Origin: CAIZWU01 sp942492905
Lineage (GTDB): Bacteria > Verrucomicrobiota > Verrucomicrobiia > Verrucomicrobiales > V1-33
Length of the DNA: 64,000 nucleotides
Assembly (NCBI GenBank): GCA_942492905.1
Contig: OW818657.1
Coordinates: 3,286,001 to 3,350,000 of the forward strand
Direction of reading: 5' to 3'
Part shown: in pieces, positions 7,563 through 15,838 of the stretch
Numbering within the stretch: the first letter of the stretch is position 1
Layout of the letters: the number at the start of each line of letters is the position of its first letter
Program-made: the position numbers and the translations under genes
The notes under the pieces: model-generated
Seen by the model: only the letters and a program-made list of their open reading frames with translations
Database searches by the model: none
What the model was told of the DNA's origin: nothing

Positions 7563-10025
7563 ATGTCTCCTATCGAAGCCTGGTTCGCCGACCGCCACTG
7601 GAAGCCGTTCCGCTTCCAGCAGGAGGTCTGGGCGGCCTATGCCGCTGGCAAAAGCGGCCTGATCCATGCCCCGACGGGATTGGGGAAAACCCTCGCGGCA
7701 TGGCTCGGACCGGTGGCTTCCGCCCTGACGAAACCTCCGGGCCAACCGGGCCTGAGGGTGCTGTGGATCACGCCCCTGCGGGCCCTCGCGGTCGATACCA
7801 CCCAGTCGCTCCGCGAACCGTTGGAGGGACTCGGCTTGGAATGGGACGTGGAAATGCGCACGGGCGACACCTCGCAGAAGATCCGCGCCCAACTGAAAAA
7901 ACGCCTGCCGGAAGCCCTCGTCACCACTCCGGAAAGTCTGTCCGTCATGCTGAGTTATCCGGACGCCGCCGCCCGCATGGCGGGGCTGGAGGCCGTGATT
8001 GTGGACGAGTGGCATGAGTTGCTCTCCAGCAAACGCGGAGTGCAGACGGAACTCTGTCTCGCCCGCCTCCGGGCTTGGAATCCGGCGCTGCGCATCTGGG
8101 GGTTGTCAGCCACCATCGGCAATCTCCCGGAAGCCATGCAGGTGCTGCTGGGCGACAAGGCCGGGGAAGGCGTGATCGTGACGGGCGAGGCGCGCAAGGA
8201 GGTCGCGATTGAAACCCTGCTCCCTGACGAAATCGAACGCTTTCCGTGGAGTGGCCATCTTGGCCTGCGCATGATTCCCGCCGTGGTCCGGCAGATTGAG
8301 CAGGCCGGCACCACCTTGTTATTCACCAACACCCGGTCCCAGACCGAGCAATGGTATCAGGCGCTGCTGGATTTCCGGCCGGAGTGGGCACCTGACCTGG
8401 CGATCCACCATGGCTCGGTCGAAAAAGCGGAACGCACTGCGGCCGAAGACCGGCTCCGCGCCGGCACCGTAAAATGTGTGGTCTGCACCAGCAGTCTGGA
8501 CCTCGGGGTGGACTTCTCGCCGGTGGATCAGGTCATCCAGATCGGCAGCCCCAAAGGCATGGCCCGGCTCATGCAACGCGCTGGCCGCAGCGGTCACCGG
8601 CCGGGAGCGGTGAGCCGCGTGTTTGGCGTACCCACCAACGCGTTTGAGTTGGTGGAATTCGCGGCCGCCCGCGAAGCCTTGAGCGAGCGCCGCATCGAAT
8701 CCCGTCGCCCCCTCCGCATGACTCTGGATGTGCTTTCGCAGCACCTCCTCACCGTGGCCGCGGGCGGTGGATTCGAAGCCGGGGCGATGCGCGGGGAGAT
8801 CATGTCCAGCCACGCCTTTGCCACGCTGGATGACATTTCGTGGGACTGGTTGCTTACCTTCATCACCAGCGGCGGCAAGGTGCTCCGCGCCTACCCGGAA
8901 TTCTCCAAAGTGAGTATTGTGGAAGGCCGTCACGTCATGACGGAGGAACGCACTGCCCGGCTGCACCGGCTGGCCATCGGCACCATCAGCAACGACACCG
9001 CCATCTCCGTGGCTTTCGCCAGTGGACGCCGCCTCGGCACGGTGGAGGAATGGTTCATTTCCCGGATCAAACCCGGCGGACTGTTCATCTTCGGAGGGCG
9101 GCGGCTGGAACTGGTGCGCTACCATGACCTCAAGGCTGTGGTGAAAGACGCCACCAAAAAGAAACAATCCGGCCAGATTCCATCCTGGCAGGGAGGCAAA
9201 AGTCCGCTCTCCACCGAACTCGCCTCCGCCGTGAGCCGGAAGCTGGAGTCCGCCGGGGCCGGGGATCTCCGCGACCCCGAACTGCAGATGTTCTCCCCCA
9301 TCCTCTCCCTGCAAAAGGCCTGGAGCATCGTCCCCCGCAGCGACCAGTTGCTCATTGAGGAAACCACCAGCCGCGAGGGAAACCATGTCTATGTCTATCC
9401 CTTCGCCGGGCGGCTGGTCCATGAGGGCCTGGGCACCCTCGTGGCATGGCGCATGGCGCGGCACCGCAGTGTCAGCATCACCGTTTCCTTCAATGATTAC
9501 GGCTTCGAGCTGAGCAGCCGGGATGATCTCTCCGCGGATGAAAAGATGTGGCGGAAATTGCTCTCCACCGATCATCTCACGGAAGACCTGATGGCCTGCA
9601 TGAACACGGCCGAGCTGGCCAAACGGCAGTTCCGCGGAATCGCCCGTGTGGCCGGTCTGGTAATGCAGGGATTCCCCGGCAATCCGAAAACCACCAAGTC
9701 CCTCCAGGTCTCCTCCGGCCTGCTGTTCGATGTCTTCACCAAATATGATCCTGGCAATCTCCTCCTCGAGCAGGCCCAGCGCGAAATCCTTGAACAACAG
9801 CTCGAACTCACCCGTCTGCAAGCCACCCTCGAGTCCCTGCGCAGCCGCACCCTGGTCCAGATCCTCACCAAACACCTGACCCCCATGGCCTTCCCGCTCT
9901 GGGCCGACATGCTGTCCTCCAGCCTGACCACAGAAAACTTCGCCTCCCGCCTCGAAAAAATGCTCCTCGAACTCGAGCAGGCCGCCCAGGATCCCGATGC
10001 TCCGGAAAACCGTCCGGAACGGTGA
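7563..10025 (+). CDS. Lhr-type (ligase-associated) DEXH-box DNA helicase
   Basis: The 820-residue enzyme is a superfamily 2 helicase of the Lhr core type, translocating on single-stranded DNA in DNA repair. Motif I is APTGLGKT (36-43), motif II DEWH (148-151), motif III LSAT (181-184), motif V/VI SLDLGVDFSPVD and MQRAGRSGHRPG. After the two RecA lobes comes the winged-helix and Lhr-core extension (residues about 450-820), including FNDYGFELSS and GFPGNPKTTKSLQVSSGLLF, typical of helicases often found with an ATP-dependent ligase and an MBL-fold exonuclease. Those partners are not in this window. I chose the first ATG after the upstream stop because it gives the usual short tail before the Q-motif-like FRFQQEVW. 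Confidence 0.93.
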   Translation: MSPIEAWFADRHWKPFRFQQEVWAAYAAGKSGLIHAPTGLGKTLAAWLGPVASALTKPPGQPGLRVLWITPLRALAVDTTQSLREPLEGLGLEWDVEMRTGDTSQKIRAQLKKRLPEALVTTPESLSVMLSYPDAAARMAGLEAVIVDEWHELLSSKRGVQTELCLARLRAWNPALRIWGLSATIGNLPEAMQVLLGDKAGEGVIVTGEARKEVAIETLLPDEIERFPWSGHLGLRMIPAVVRQIEQAGTTLLFTNTRSQTEQWYQALLDFRPEWAPDLAIHHGSVEKAERTAAEDRLRAGTVKCVVCTSSLDLGVDFSPVDQVIQIGSPKGMARLMQRAGRSGHRPGAVSRVFGVPTNAFELVEFAAAREALSERRIESRRPLRMTLDVLSQHLLTVAAGGGFEAGAMRGEIMSSHAFATLDDISWDWLLTFITSGGKVLRAYPEFSKVSIVEGRHVMTEERTARLHRLAIGTISNDTAISVAFASGRRLGTVEEWFISRIKPGGLFIFGGRRLELVRYHDLKAVVKDATKKKQSGQIPSWQGGKSPLSTELASAVSRKLESAGAGDLRDPELQMFSPILSLQKAWSIVPRSDQLLIEETTSREGNHVYVYPFAGRLVHEGLGTLVAWRMARHRSVSITVSFNDYGFELSSRDDLSADEKMWRKLLSTDHLTEDLMACMNTAELAKRQFRGIARVAGLVMQGFPGNPKTTKSLQVSSGLLFDVFTKYDPGNLLLEQAQREILEQQLELTRLQATLESLRSRTLVQILTKHLTPMAFPLWADMLSSSLTTENFASRLEKMLLELEQAAQDPDAPENRPER

Positions 10026-10109
10026 ATGGTGGCTTGGGTTCCATGAGGAGGGCATCTGCCAGCAGTTTCCAGGATAGCGTTCATCTGCGATTTCTGCTGT
10101 GTTTCTATC

Positions 10110-10130
10110 GCAAGGAACCCTTGCATTTTC
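10110..10130 (+). terminator. possible weak terminator after the helicase gene
   Basis: GCAAGG and CCTTGC form a six-base stem around a 3-nt loop, followed by ATTTTC. It lies 85 bp after the helicase stop. The short stem makes this tentative. A second, imperfect inverted repeat (10137-10163) follows it before purH. Confidence 0.3.
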
Positions 10131-10229
10131 ATAGTAACCAACCCGCCTGCGGCAGGGTTTGGTCACGGGCCGCGCCGCATTTCCAGTTGCGGCTCCGGAG
10201 GGGGAGTCTCATGCTGATTCCCCTCACTC

Positions 10230-11774
10230 ATGAAAATCACCCGTGCCCTGATCTCCGTTTCCGACAAGTCCGGCCTAGATGCCTTTGCCCGTGGTCTGCA
10301 CGACCTCGGCGTGGAACTGCTCTCCACCGGAGGCAGCGCGGCCTACCTCCGCGGCATCGGGCTCCCGGTGGTGGAAGTGTCCGATTACACCGGTTATCCG
10401 GAGTGTTTCGATGGGCGGGTGAAAACCCTGCACCCGAAGGTGCACGGTGGGTTCCTGTATCAGCGGGAAAACCCCGAACACGTCGCCCGCGCCACGGAAT
10501 TGGGAGTGCCGCCGATCGATCTGCTGGTGGTGAATCTGTATCCCTTCGAACAAACTATCGCCAAGCCGGGAGTCACTTTCGAGGACGCGGTGGAGAACAT
10601 CGACATCGGCGGTCCGGCCATGCTGCGTGGCGCCTGTAAAAACCACGCCAGCGTCACCGTCATCACCGATCCTGCTGACTATGCACCGGTGCTGGAGGAA
10701 ATGCAGAACAACAGTGGCTCGACCCATCTGAAAACCCGCGAACGGCTCGCCATCAAAGTCTTCCAGCGCACCGCGGCCTACGACACCGCCATCGCCAACT
10801 ACCTCGCCAAGGAACAGTCCACCGAGGGATGTTACAGCGTCAACGTGCCGTTCTACCAAACGCTGCGCAACGGGGACAACCCGCACCAGAAAGCCAGTCT
10901 TTACGGGAACTTCGGTGACTACTTTGAAAAGCTCCAAGGCAAGGAACTCAGCTACACCAACGTCCTTGATATCGAAGGGGCGGTCGCTTTGGCCCTTGAG
11001 TTCAAACGGCCTACCGTGGCGATTCTCAAACACACCAATCCCTGCGGCGTGGGGTGTGATGATGACGACCTCCGGGCCGCGTGGGACAAGGCTTTCGAGA
11101 CAGACCGGCAGGCTCCATTTGGCGGCGTGATCGTCACCAACCGTCCCCTCACGGAACGCCTTGCCAGGGTGATCAGCGAGATTTTCACGGACGTGATCAT
11201 TGCCCCGGATTTCGAGGCAGATGCCCGCGCCATTCTCCAGAAGAAGAAAAACCTGCGCCTGATGCAGGTGAACATGGAAGCCTTCAGCAAGTGGCAGGAC
11301 AGCAATCCGATCATCCGCAGCGCCCCGGGCGGGCTGATGGTGATGGACCGCGATGTCCGTGCTCTCGGGTTGCAGGATCTGGAGGAGAAATCCGTCACCA
11401 AACGTCCGCCCAGCAAGGAGGAATTGGAGGCGATGCGTTTCACCTGGAAGGTCTGCAAACATGTGAAGAGCAATGCCATCGTCTTCGGAGCGCATGACCG
11501 CACCCTCGGGATCGGCGCCGGTCAGATGAGCCGGGTGGATTCCTGCCGGATCGCGGTCTGGAAGGCCCAGGAAGCCGGGTTGTCCCTTGAAGGCAGCGTG
11601 GTCGCCAGCGATGCCATGTTCCCCTTCCCGGACGGCCTCATCGCCGCCGCCAATGCCGGAGCCACCGCGGCCATTCAACCCGGGGGTTCCGTCAAGGACC
11701 CTGAGGTGATAGCCGCCGCCGATGAACGCGGCATGAGCATGGTCTTCACCGGTTTCCGTCACTTCCTGCATTGA
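10230..11774 (+). CDS. purH: bifunctional AICAR formyltransferase / IMP cyclohydrolase
   Basis: The 514-residue protein catalyses the last two steps of purine synthesis, formylating AICAR with 10-formyl-tetrahydrofolate and closing the ring to IMP. The N-terminal MGS-like cyclohydrolase domain shows SVSDKSGL, LLSTGGSAAYLR, GRVKTLHPKVHGG and NIDIGGPAMLRGACKNH. The C-terminal transformylase domain has LRNGDNPHQKASLY, KHTNPCGVG, FGGVIVTN, KSNAIVF and the final DAMFPFPDGL, GATAAIQPGGSVKD and FTGFRHF segments. The length is standard. A small lipoprotein frame and pdxJ follow in the same direction, so the three may share a transcript. Confidence 0.98.
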   Translation: MKITRALISVSDKSGLDAFARGLHDLGVELLSTGGSAAYLRGIGLPVVEVSDYTGYPECFDGRVKTLHPKVHGGFLYQRENPEHVARATELGVPPIDLLVVNLYPFEQTIAKPGVTFEDAVENIDIGGPAMLRGACKNHASVTVITDPADYAPVLEEMQNNSGSTHLKTRERLAIKVFQRTAAYDTAIANYLAKEQSTEGCYSVNVPFYQTLRNGDNPHQKASLYGNFGDYFEKLQGKELSYTNVLDIEGAVALALEFKRPTVAILKHTNPCGVGCDDDDLRAAWDKAFETDRQAPFGGVIVTNRPLTERLARVISEIFTDVIIAPDFEADARAILQKKKNLRLMQVNMEAFSKWQDSNPIIRSAPGGLMVMDRDVRALGLQDLEEKSVTKRPPSKEELEAMRFTWKVCKHVKSNAIVFGAHDRTLGIGAGQMSRVDSCRIAVWKAQEAGLSLEGSVVASDAMFPFPDGLIAAANAGATAAIQPGGSVKDPEVIAAADERGMSMVFTGFRHFLH

Positions 11775-11812
11775 GCCGGGGGACCGCCGTATTTCCCGAA
11801 GCCTCTGCCGCC

Positions 11813-11989
11813 ATGAGCACCACCCGGGTCATGAGTCTCAGCCTGATCTTCCCCGGACTGTTGCTGGCCGGATGCGCGGGCAAGGTCTCCGGCAGGTTTG
11901 ACATGGAGCAGAATTTCCGGACCGGAGTGGAGATCAAACGTTTCAAAGCTGACCATAAAAATCTATCATCATGTTGGAACTGGGAGTAA
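11813..11989 (+). CDS. putative 58-residue lipoprotein overlapping pdxJ
   Basis: This small frame encodes a classical lipoprotein signal: a short polar start, a hydrophobic stretch and the lipobox LAGC near residues 19-22, followed by a charged 37-residue tail. The tail has no recognisable domain. The stop lies 19 bp inside pdxJ in a different frame, which would allow translational coupling. The lipobox argues for a real exported peptide, but the small size and the overlap mean it could be chance or the remnant of a longer gene. It lies 38 bp after purH. Confidence 0.4.
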   Translation: MSTTRVMSLSLIFPGLLLAGCAGKVSGRFDMEQNFRTGVEIKRFKADHKNLSSCWNWE

Positions 11990-12705
11990 ATATCGATCAC
12001 GTGGCGACGCTGCGGCAGGCCCGTTACGCGCAGACGCCGCAGGCCCATAACGTGGAACCCAGCCTGCTGGAAGCCGTGGCGGACTGTCAGGCGGCCGGGG
12101 CGCATGGGATAACGATCCACCTGCGGGAAGACCGGAGGCATATCCAGGATGCGGATCTTTTTGCGATCCGGGGAATACCGGGCGTGCGCCTGAATCTGGA
12201 AGTCGGCAACACGCCGGAGATCATCGGGATCGCCTGCCAGGCCCGGCCTGACAGCGTCTGCATGGTGCCGGAAAACCGTCAGGAAGTCACCACCGAAGGC
12301 GGATTGGATGTGGTGGCGCACGAAGCCGCCATCGCCGCCAGTATCAACCTGCTGCATGAGCAAGGCATCCGGGTCAGCCTGTTCATCGATCCCGATCCCG
12401 CGCAGGTGGAAGCCTCCGCCAGGGTCAAGGCGGAGATGATTGAATTGCACACCGGCGCCTATGCGAACGCGACCAGGGCGGAGAGGGAAGCCGAACTCCA
12501 GCGCCTGATTGCCGCCGGAGCGCAGGCAGGTGCCCTTGGTCTGCAGGTCAATGCGGGACATGGCATCACCACGGGAAATCTGCCGCCGCTGCTGGCGATC
12601 CCGCATCTGCATGAACTGAATATCGGGCATCACATCATCAGCCGGGCGATCCAACTGGGACTGCGCGGTGCGGTGGTGGAAATGTTGGCGGCGATGCGCG
12701 GTTAG
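11971..12705 (+). CDS. pdxJ: pyridoxine 5'-phosphate synthase
   Basis: The 244-residue TIM-barrel enzyme condenses 1-deoxyxylulose-5-phosphate with 3-amino-2-oxopropyl phosphate to form pyridoxine 5'-phosphate in DXP-dependent vitamin B6 synthesis. Family landmarks are LGVNIDHVATLRQAR at the N-terminus, GITIHLREDRRHI, LNLEVGNTPE, VPENRQEVTTEGGLD, SLFIDPDP, LHTGAYA, VNAGHGI and the final LNIGHHIISRA phosphate-binding segment. Length and order are normal. It starts inside the end of the small lipoprotein frame, and its stop is 21 bp from the convergent VTT-protein gene. Confidence 0.98.
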   Translation: MLELGVNIDHVATLRQARYAQTPQAHNVEPSLLEAVADCQAAGAHGITIHLREDRRHIQDADLFAIRGIPGVRLNLEVGNTPEIIGIACQARPDSVCMVPENRQEVTTEGGLDVVAHEAAIAASINLLHEQGIRVSLFIDPDPAQVEASARVKAEMIELHTGAYANATRAEREAELQRLIAAGAQAGALGLQVNAGHGITTGNLPPLLAIPHLHELNIGHHIISRAIQLGLRGAVVEMLAAMRG

Positions 12706-12726
12706 ACCGCTCCTCTCCAGGCTGGG

Positions 12727-13392
12727 TCATTGCCCAGGGGGAGGCAGATTCCTGACCCGCCAGCGCCGGCTCAGCCAATATCCGGCGAGGAGCAAGGTGG
12801 TGGCGAGGGCGATGAGGGCAGAGACCAAGGTCGAATCAAACGTCATCAAGGCAGTGCCGGCCCCGACCGGGACGAGGCAGAAAAGAATGGCAACCGGAAC
12901 TCCGATCCAGAAATAGATCCGGAAGGGCACGTCGGTGAGCGCGATCAGATAGAGCTTGGCAATATAGGGTGGTCCACGGACCGCGGCAAATACCAGCATG
13001 AACCACGCTCGGTGCCCGGCGCTGATCGGCGGGATCGCATAACCGGCCCGCTCCAGTCGATGTCTCACTGGATCGCGGAACCACCCGTGGGCGAGGAGGA
13101 ACGCGGCGAGGTGATGGAAGATCACGGCGGCAGCAGACAAGGCCATGCAGGGACCCAGTCCGAAGCGGATTCCGGTCAGCAGCAGGAAAAGACTGACGGG
13201 AAACCCAACCAGGGGAAGGATGAAAAATGCCACGATAAACCAACCGGCCGGCAGCGATTTGCCGAAAGCCATCAGGGTTTCGCGATTCAGTTCTGCGCGG
13301 TGAGTATAAGCGAACCATCCCGCCACGGCCGCCGCGGCGAGGAACAGGCCGATTTTTCCGCGGTGCCGCCGCACCTGGTCACGAAGCTTCAT
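12727..13392 (-). CDS. VTT/TVP38-like (DedA superfamily) membrane protein
   Basis: The 221-residue protein is an integral membrane protein with about five hydrophobic segments. It carries the VTT-type re-entrant core FILPLVGFPVSLFLLLTG near residues 55-75 and a second conserved region with VRGPPYIAKLYLIALTDVPF. VTT/DedA proteins are implicated in lipid flipping, including undecaprenyl phosphate and phospholipids. The ATG at 13392 lies 14 bp inside the end of the upstream phosphodiesterase-EEP gene, so translation is probably coupled. It is the last gene of a four-gene operon. No terminator with a U-run is seen between it and pdxJ. Confidence 0.78.
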   Translation of the reverse strand: MKLRDQVRRHRGKIGLFLAAAAVAGWFAYTHRAELNRETLMAFGKSLPAGWFIVAFFILPLVGFPVSLFLLLTGIRFGLGPCMALSAAAVIFHHLAAFLLAHGWFRDPVRHRLERAGYAIPPISAGHRAWFMLVFAAVRGPPYIAKLYLIALTDVPFRIYFWIGVPVAILFCLVPVGAGTALMTFDSTLVSALIALATTLLLAGYWLSRRWRVRNLPPPGQ

Positions 13393-15838
13393 GGTTGGCG
13401 TGCAGGGTGAGTTCAACAAAAAGCGGCAGGTGATCCGAAGCGAGTTCCGCCGTCGGGGTGTCCGGCACCTCCACCTCCTCCACTTTGAAGTGGCGGCTGA
13501 CGAAGACATGATCAATCCGGAGCAGGGGCTTCACCGAGGAAAAGGTGGGGCAGGGCTTGTGACCGGGCACGCTGAGCTGGGCGTCGCGCAGGCGGTGCTT
13601 CAGTTTATGATAGGCCGGGGAACGCGGACTGGAATTGAAATCGCCGCAGACAATCAGGGGTTCGCTGTCAGGAATGCTGCCCAGCCATTCCTCGCCCAGC
13701 AAAGTGTCGGCCTGTTGGCACCGCTCCTCCCGGCCGAGACCGAAGTGGGTATTGACAAAATGGAAGGGACTGCGCCCGGCGGGTTCGATCCGGATCCAAA
13801 TGGCCCCGCGTGCTTCGCGGAACCGGTGAGGGGCGGCTTCGGTGAGGTAGGCGGCCTTCAGGATGGTGAAGGGATGCTTTGAAAAAATCGCGATGCCATA
13901 ACGCTCCTTTTCTTCCTCGAACATGGCTTGGAAGACGTGTTCCATGCGGAGGTGATCGGCAATCAGTTGCGACTGATCGTGCCGGCCGCTGCGTGGGCGA
14001 TGGGCATCGATTTCCTGCACCGCCACGACGTCGGCATCAAAGTAGTTGATCACCCGGGCCACCCGTTCGGGACGGACCTTGCCATCCATGCCGGCACAAC
14101 TGTGGACGTTGTAGGTCATCACGCGGATCGGGACATCGTGTTGGTAGGGCGGATGATGGGGCACCCGTTCCTCGCGCTCGCCGTCGCGGCCCAGAAAGTG
14201 CAGGGCAATGTTCCGCAGGTCCCCGCCACGCACCCGCTGGCCGGTTTTTTCGAGATGCGCCACATGCCAGCGGCGGATGCGGTCGGGCACCAGCAGGAAT
14301 CCCCGGGTTTCCTCGAACCCGGGCCCGCCATGCGCGCCGTTTTCCATTGGAAAACTGAGCGGCGGCTGGCCGGGATCCCACCCGCTGATCACAAAGTCGC
14401 CGGCATCGGGATGACCGCAAAGCTGCACGAGATCGGTGGCCGCTTCCTCCAGAAAGGGATGGGCCTCTCCCAAGACCACGGCGCGGTCTTCCGGCAAGCG
14501 CCAGACTCCCAGCTGATTGCAAGCCTGCACCGTGCCTTCTTCAGTCCGCCACAGCACCAGCGGAATGCCAGCCAGGGCGACGAGATCGGCCGCGTAGGTG
14601 GCCATGTCCCGGGCGCTGGGTTTCTCCGGAAAATAAAGATGCCCTAACGGCCCCATGGCGGTGACGATGATCTGGTGGGCAGGCTCCGGAGGCCCGACGT
14701 GGATCCCTGCCGCGGGTTTCATTCCGAAAAAATTCCGGGCGTGCTCCAGTGCCTGGCCGATCGGTTCGGGGAATTTGCCTGTCCAGATTTTCCGGCCAGC
14801 GAGTGGACCCTGGGCAAACACTTCAGCCAAGGCTTCGTCGAGCCCGCGTCCATGCCGCTTCTGGAACGGAACCACCCGCTCCTGACCATGATCGGAGTGC
14901 ACCATCAATTCGTAGTCGCGATACCCGCACTGCCCGGCAGCCCGGTAGATGTCGCGCAGGGTGCGGTCGATCCCTTTCAGCGTCCAGTGCGCAAAAGCCG
15001 AGTCCGGCCCGCGGCGGTGAGCCTGTTCATCGTAGCCGAGGAAATTGGCATGGATCAACGGCACGCCCCGCTCGATGTCGAGCAGCACCCGCAAACGGAT
15101 CAGTTCGCGCAGCACGATACAAACCATCACCCTTGAGGGGACGAAGGCGATCTCCTTCATGAAATCCTCCCGCTGGTAAAGTCCTCGGAAGGCATCCGTC
15201 ACCGCCAATCCAAATTCCAACACGGCCAGTGAGGCCATCCTGAGAATGGTCGGTGCGTAGGCAATGGCCAGCAGCAGGCTTTTGAATGGATGGAGCTTTC
15301 CCAGCAACTCGTCCGGAGCAAGATCCTGTGAACAATAACGCGAGTGCACGGCCCCGGCCCGGTAGATGTCCGAATAGGCATGGCCTCCTTTCAACAATGG
15401 CTCCGGGCAGTCTTTCTCCAGTTCCTCCTCGATCTCCCTGGCCGCGTCCGCCTCATACATCCGCAGGACCTTCCCGGATTTCCGCCGCAGAAACTGGAAG
15501 CTGGGCACCGCGCCACGGACGCCGAAAAAGATCTCGCCCTGGACTGCCGGGGTGGTTGAGGGGACTCCGGAATAGAAGCTTTCCAAGGTGAAATGCTGGC
15601 GTCGGATCAGGCTCGCCAGGAAGGGCAGGTTGCCCTGCTCCAAGGCCCGCTCCATCTGGGTCCGTGACAAGCCATCAAGCTGGAGGATGATCAGGCCCGG
15701 CAGTTCCGCTTCCCCCGCCGGCGGGCGGATCCCCAGCAGACGGGCGGTCCAATGGGTGCGGCCGAACTTCCTCCGCAACCATCTCAGGCGGACTGAGATG
15801 CGGCTAATCAAGGCGGGCCTCCGTAGCTGGGGTTTCAC
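13379..15838 (-). CDS. alkaline-phosphatase-superfamily phosphodiesterase fused to EEP nuclease/phosphatase domain
   Basis: The 819-residue protein joins two hydrolase folds. Residues about 45-560 resemble type I phosphodiesterases: LQLDGLS with metal-ligand D55, the nucleophile region PSTTPA (93-98), GYDEQAHRRGPDS and HSDHGQE. A hydrophobic stretch around residues 185-215 may touch the membrane. Residues 572-819 are an endonuclease/exonuclease/phosphatase domain with RVMTYNVHS, VQEID (E609), GDFN (D733), RIDHVF and the catalytic SDH (D802, H803). EEP domains hydrolyse nucleic acids or phospho- and sphingolipids. Beside a VTT protein and a glycolipid-type transferase, a lipid substrate is more likely, by inference. 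The start is GTG, 35 bp inside the preceding gene. No signal peptide is visible. Confidence 0.85.
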   Translation of the reverse strand: MKPQLRRPALISRISVRLRWLRRKFGRTHWTARLLGIRPPAGEAELPGLIILQLDGLSRTQMERALEQGNLPFLASLIRRQHFTLESFYSGVPSTTPAVQGEIFFGVRGAVPSFQFLRRKSGKVLRMYEADAAREIEEELEKDCPEPLLKGGHAYSDIYRAGAVHSRYCSQDLAPDELLGKLHPFKSLLLAIAYAPTILRMASLAVLEFGLAVTDAFRGLYQREDFMKEIAFVPSRVMVCIVLRELIRLRVLLDIERGVPLIHANFLGYDEQAHRRGPDSAFAHWTLKGIDRTLRDIYRAAGQCGYRDYELMVHSDHGQERVVPFQKRHGRGLDEALAEVFAQGPLAGRKIWTGKFPEPIGQALEHARNFFGMKPAAGIHVGPPEPAHQIIVTAMGPLGHLYFPEKPSARDMATYAADLVALAGIPLVLWRTEEGTVQACNQLGVWRLPEDRAVVLGEAHPFLEEAATDLVQLCGHPDAGDFVISGWDPGQPPLSFPMENGAHGGPGFEETRGFLLVPDRIRRWHVAHLEKTGQRVRGGDLRNIALHFLGRDGEREERVPHHPPYQHDVPIRVMTYNVHSCAGMDGKVRPERVARVINYFDADVVAVQEIDAHRPRSGRHDQSQLIADHLRMEHVFQAMFEEEKERYGIAIFSKHPFTILKAAYLTEAAPHRFREARGAIWIRIEPAGRSPFHFVNTHFGLGREERCQQADTLLGEEWLGSIPDSEPLIVCGDFNSSPRSPAYHKLKHRLRDAQLSVPGHKPCPTFSSVKPLLRIDHVFVSRHFKVEEVEVPDTPTAELASDHLPLFVELTLHANHEAS

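Noticed and set aside
8319..10166. Long open frame antisense to the helicase gene
   Set aside because: It is a shadow of a GC-rich real gene. The translation is Gly/His-rich without domains, while the sense frame has all helicase motifs.
10275..11771. Long open frame antisense to purH
   Set aside because: The sense strand encodes a complete PurH, and the antisense translation has no recognisable fold.
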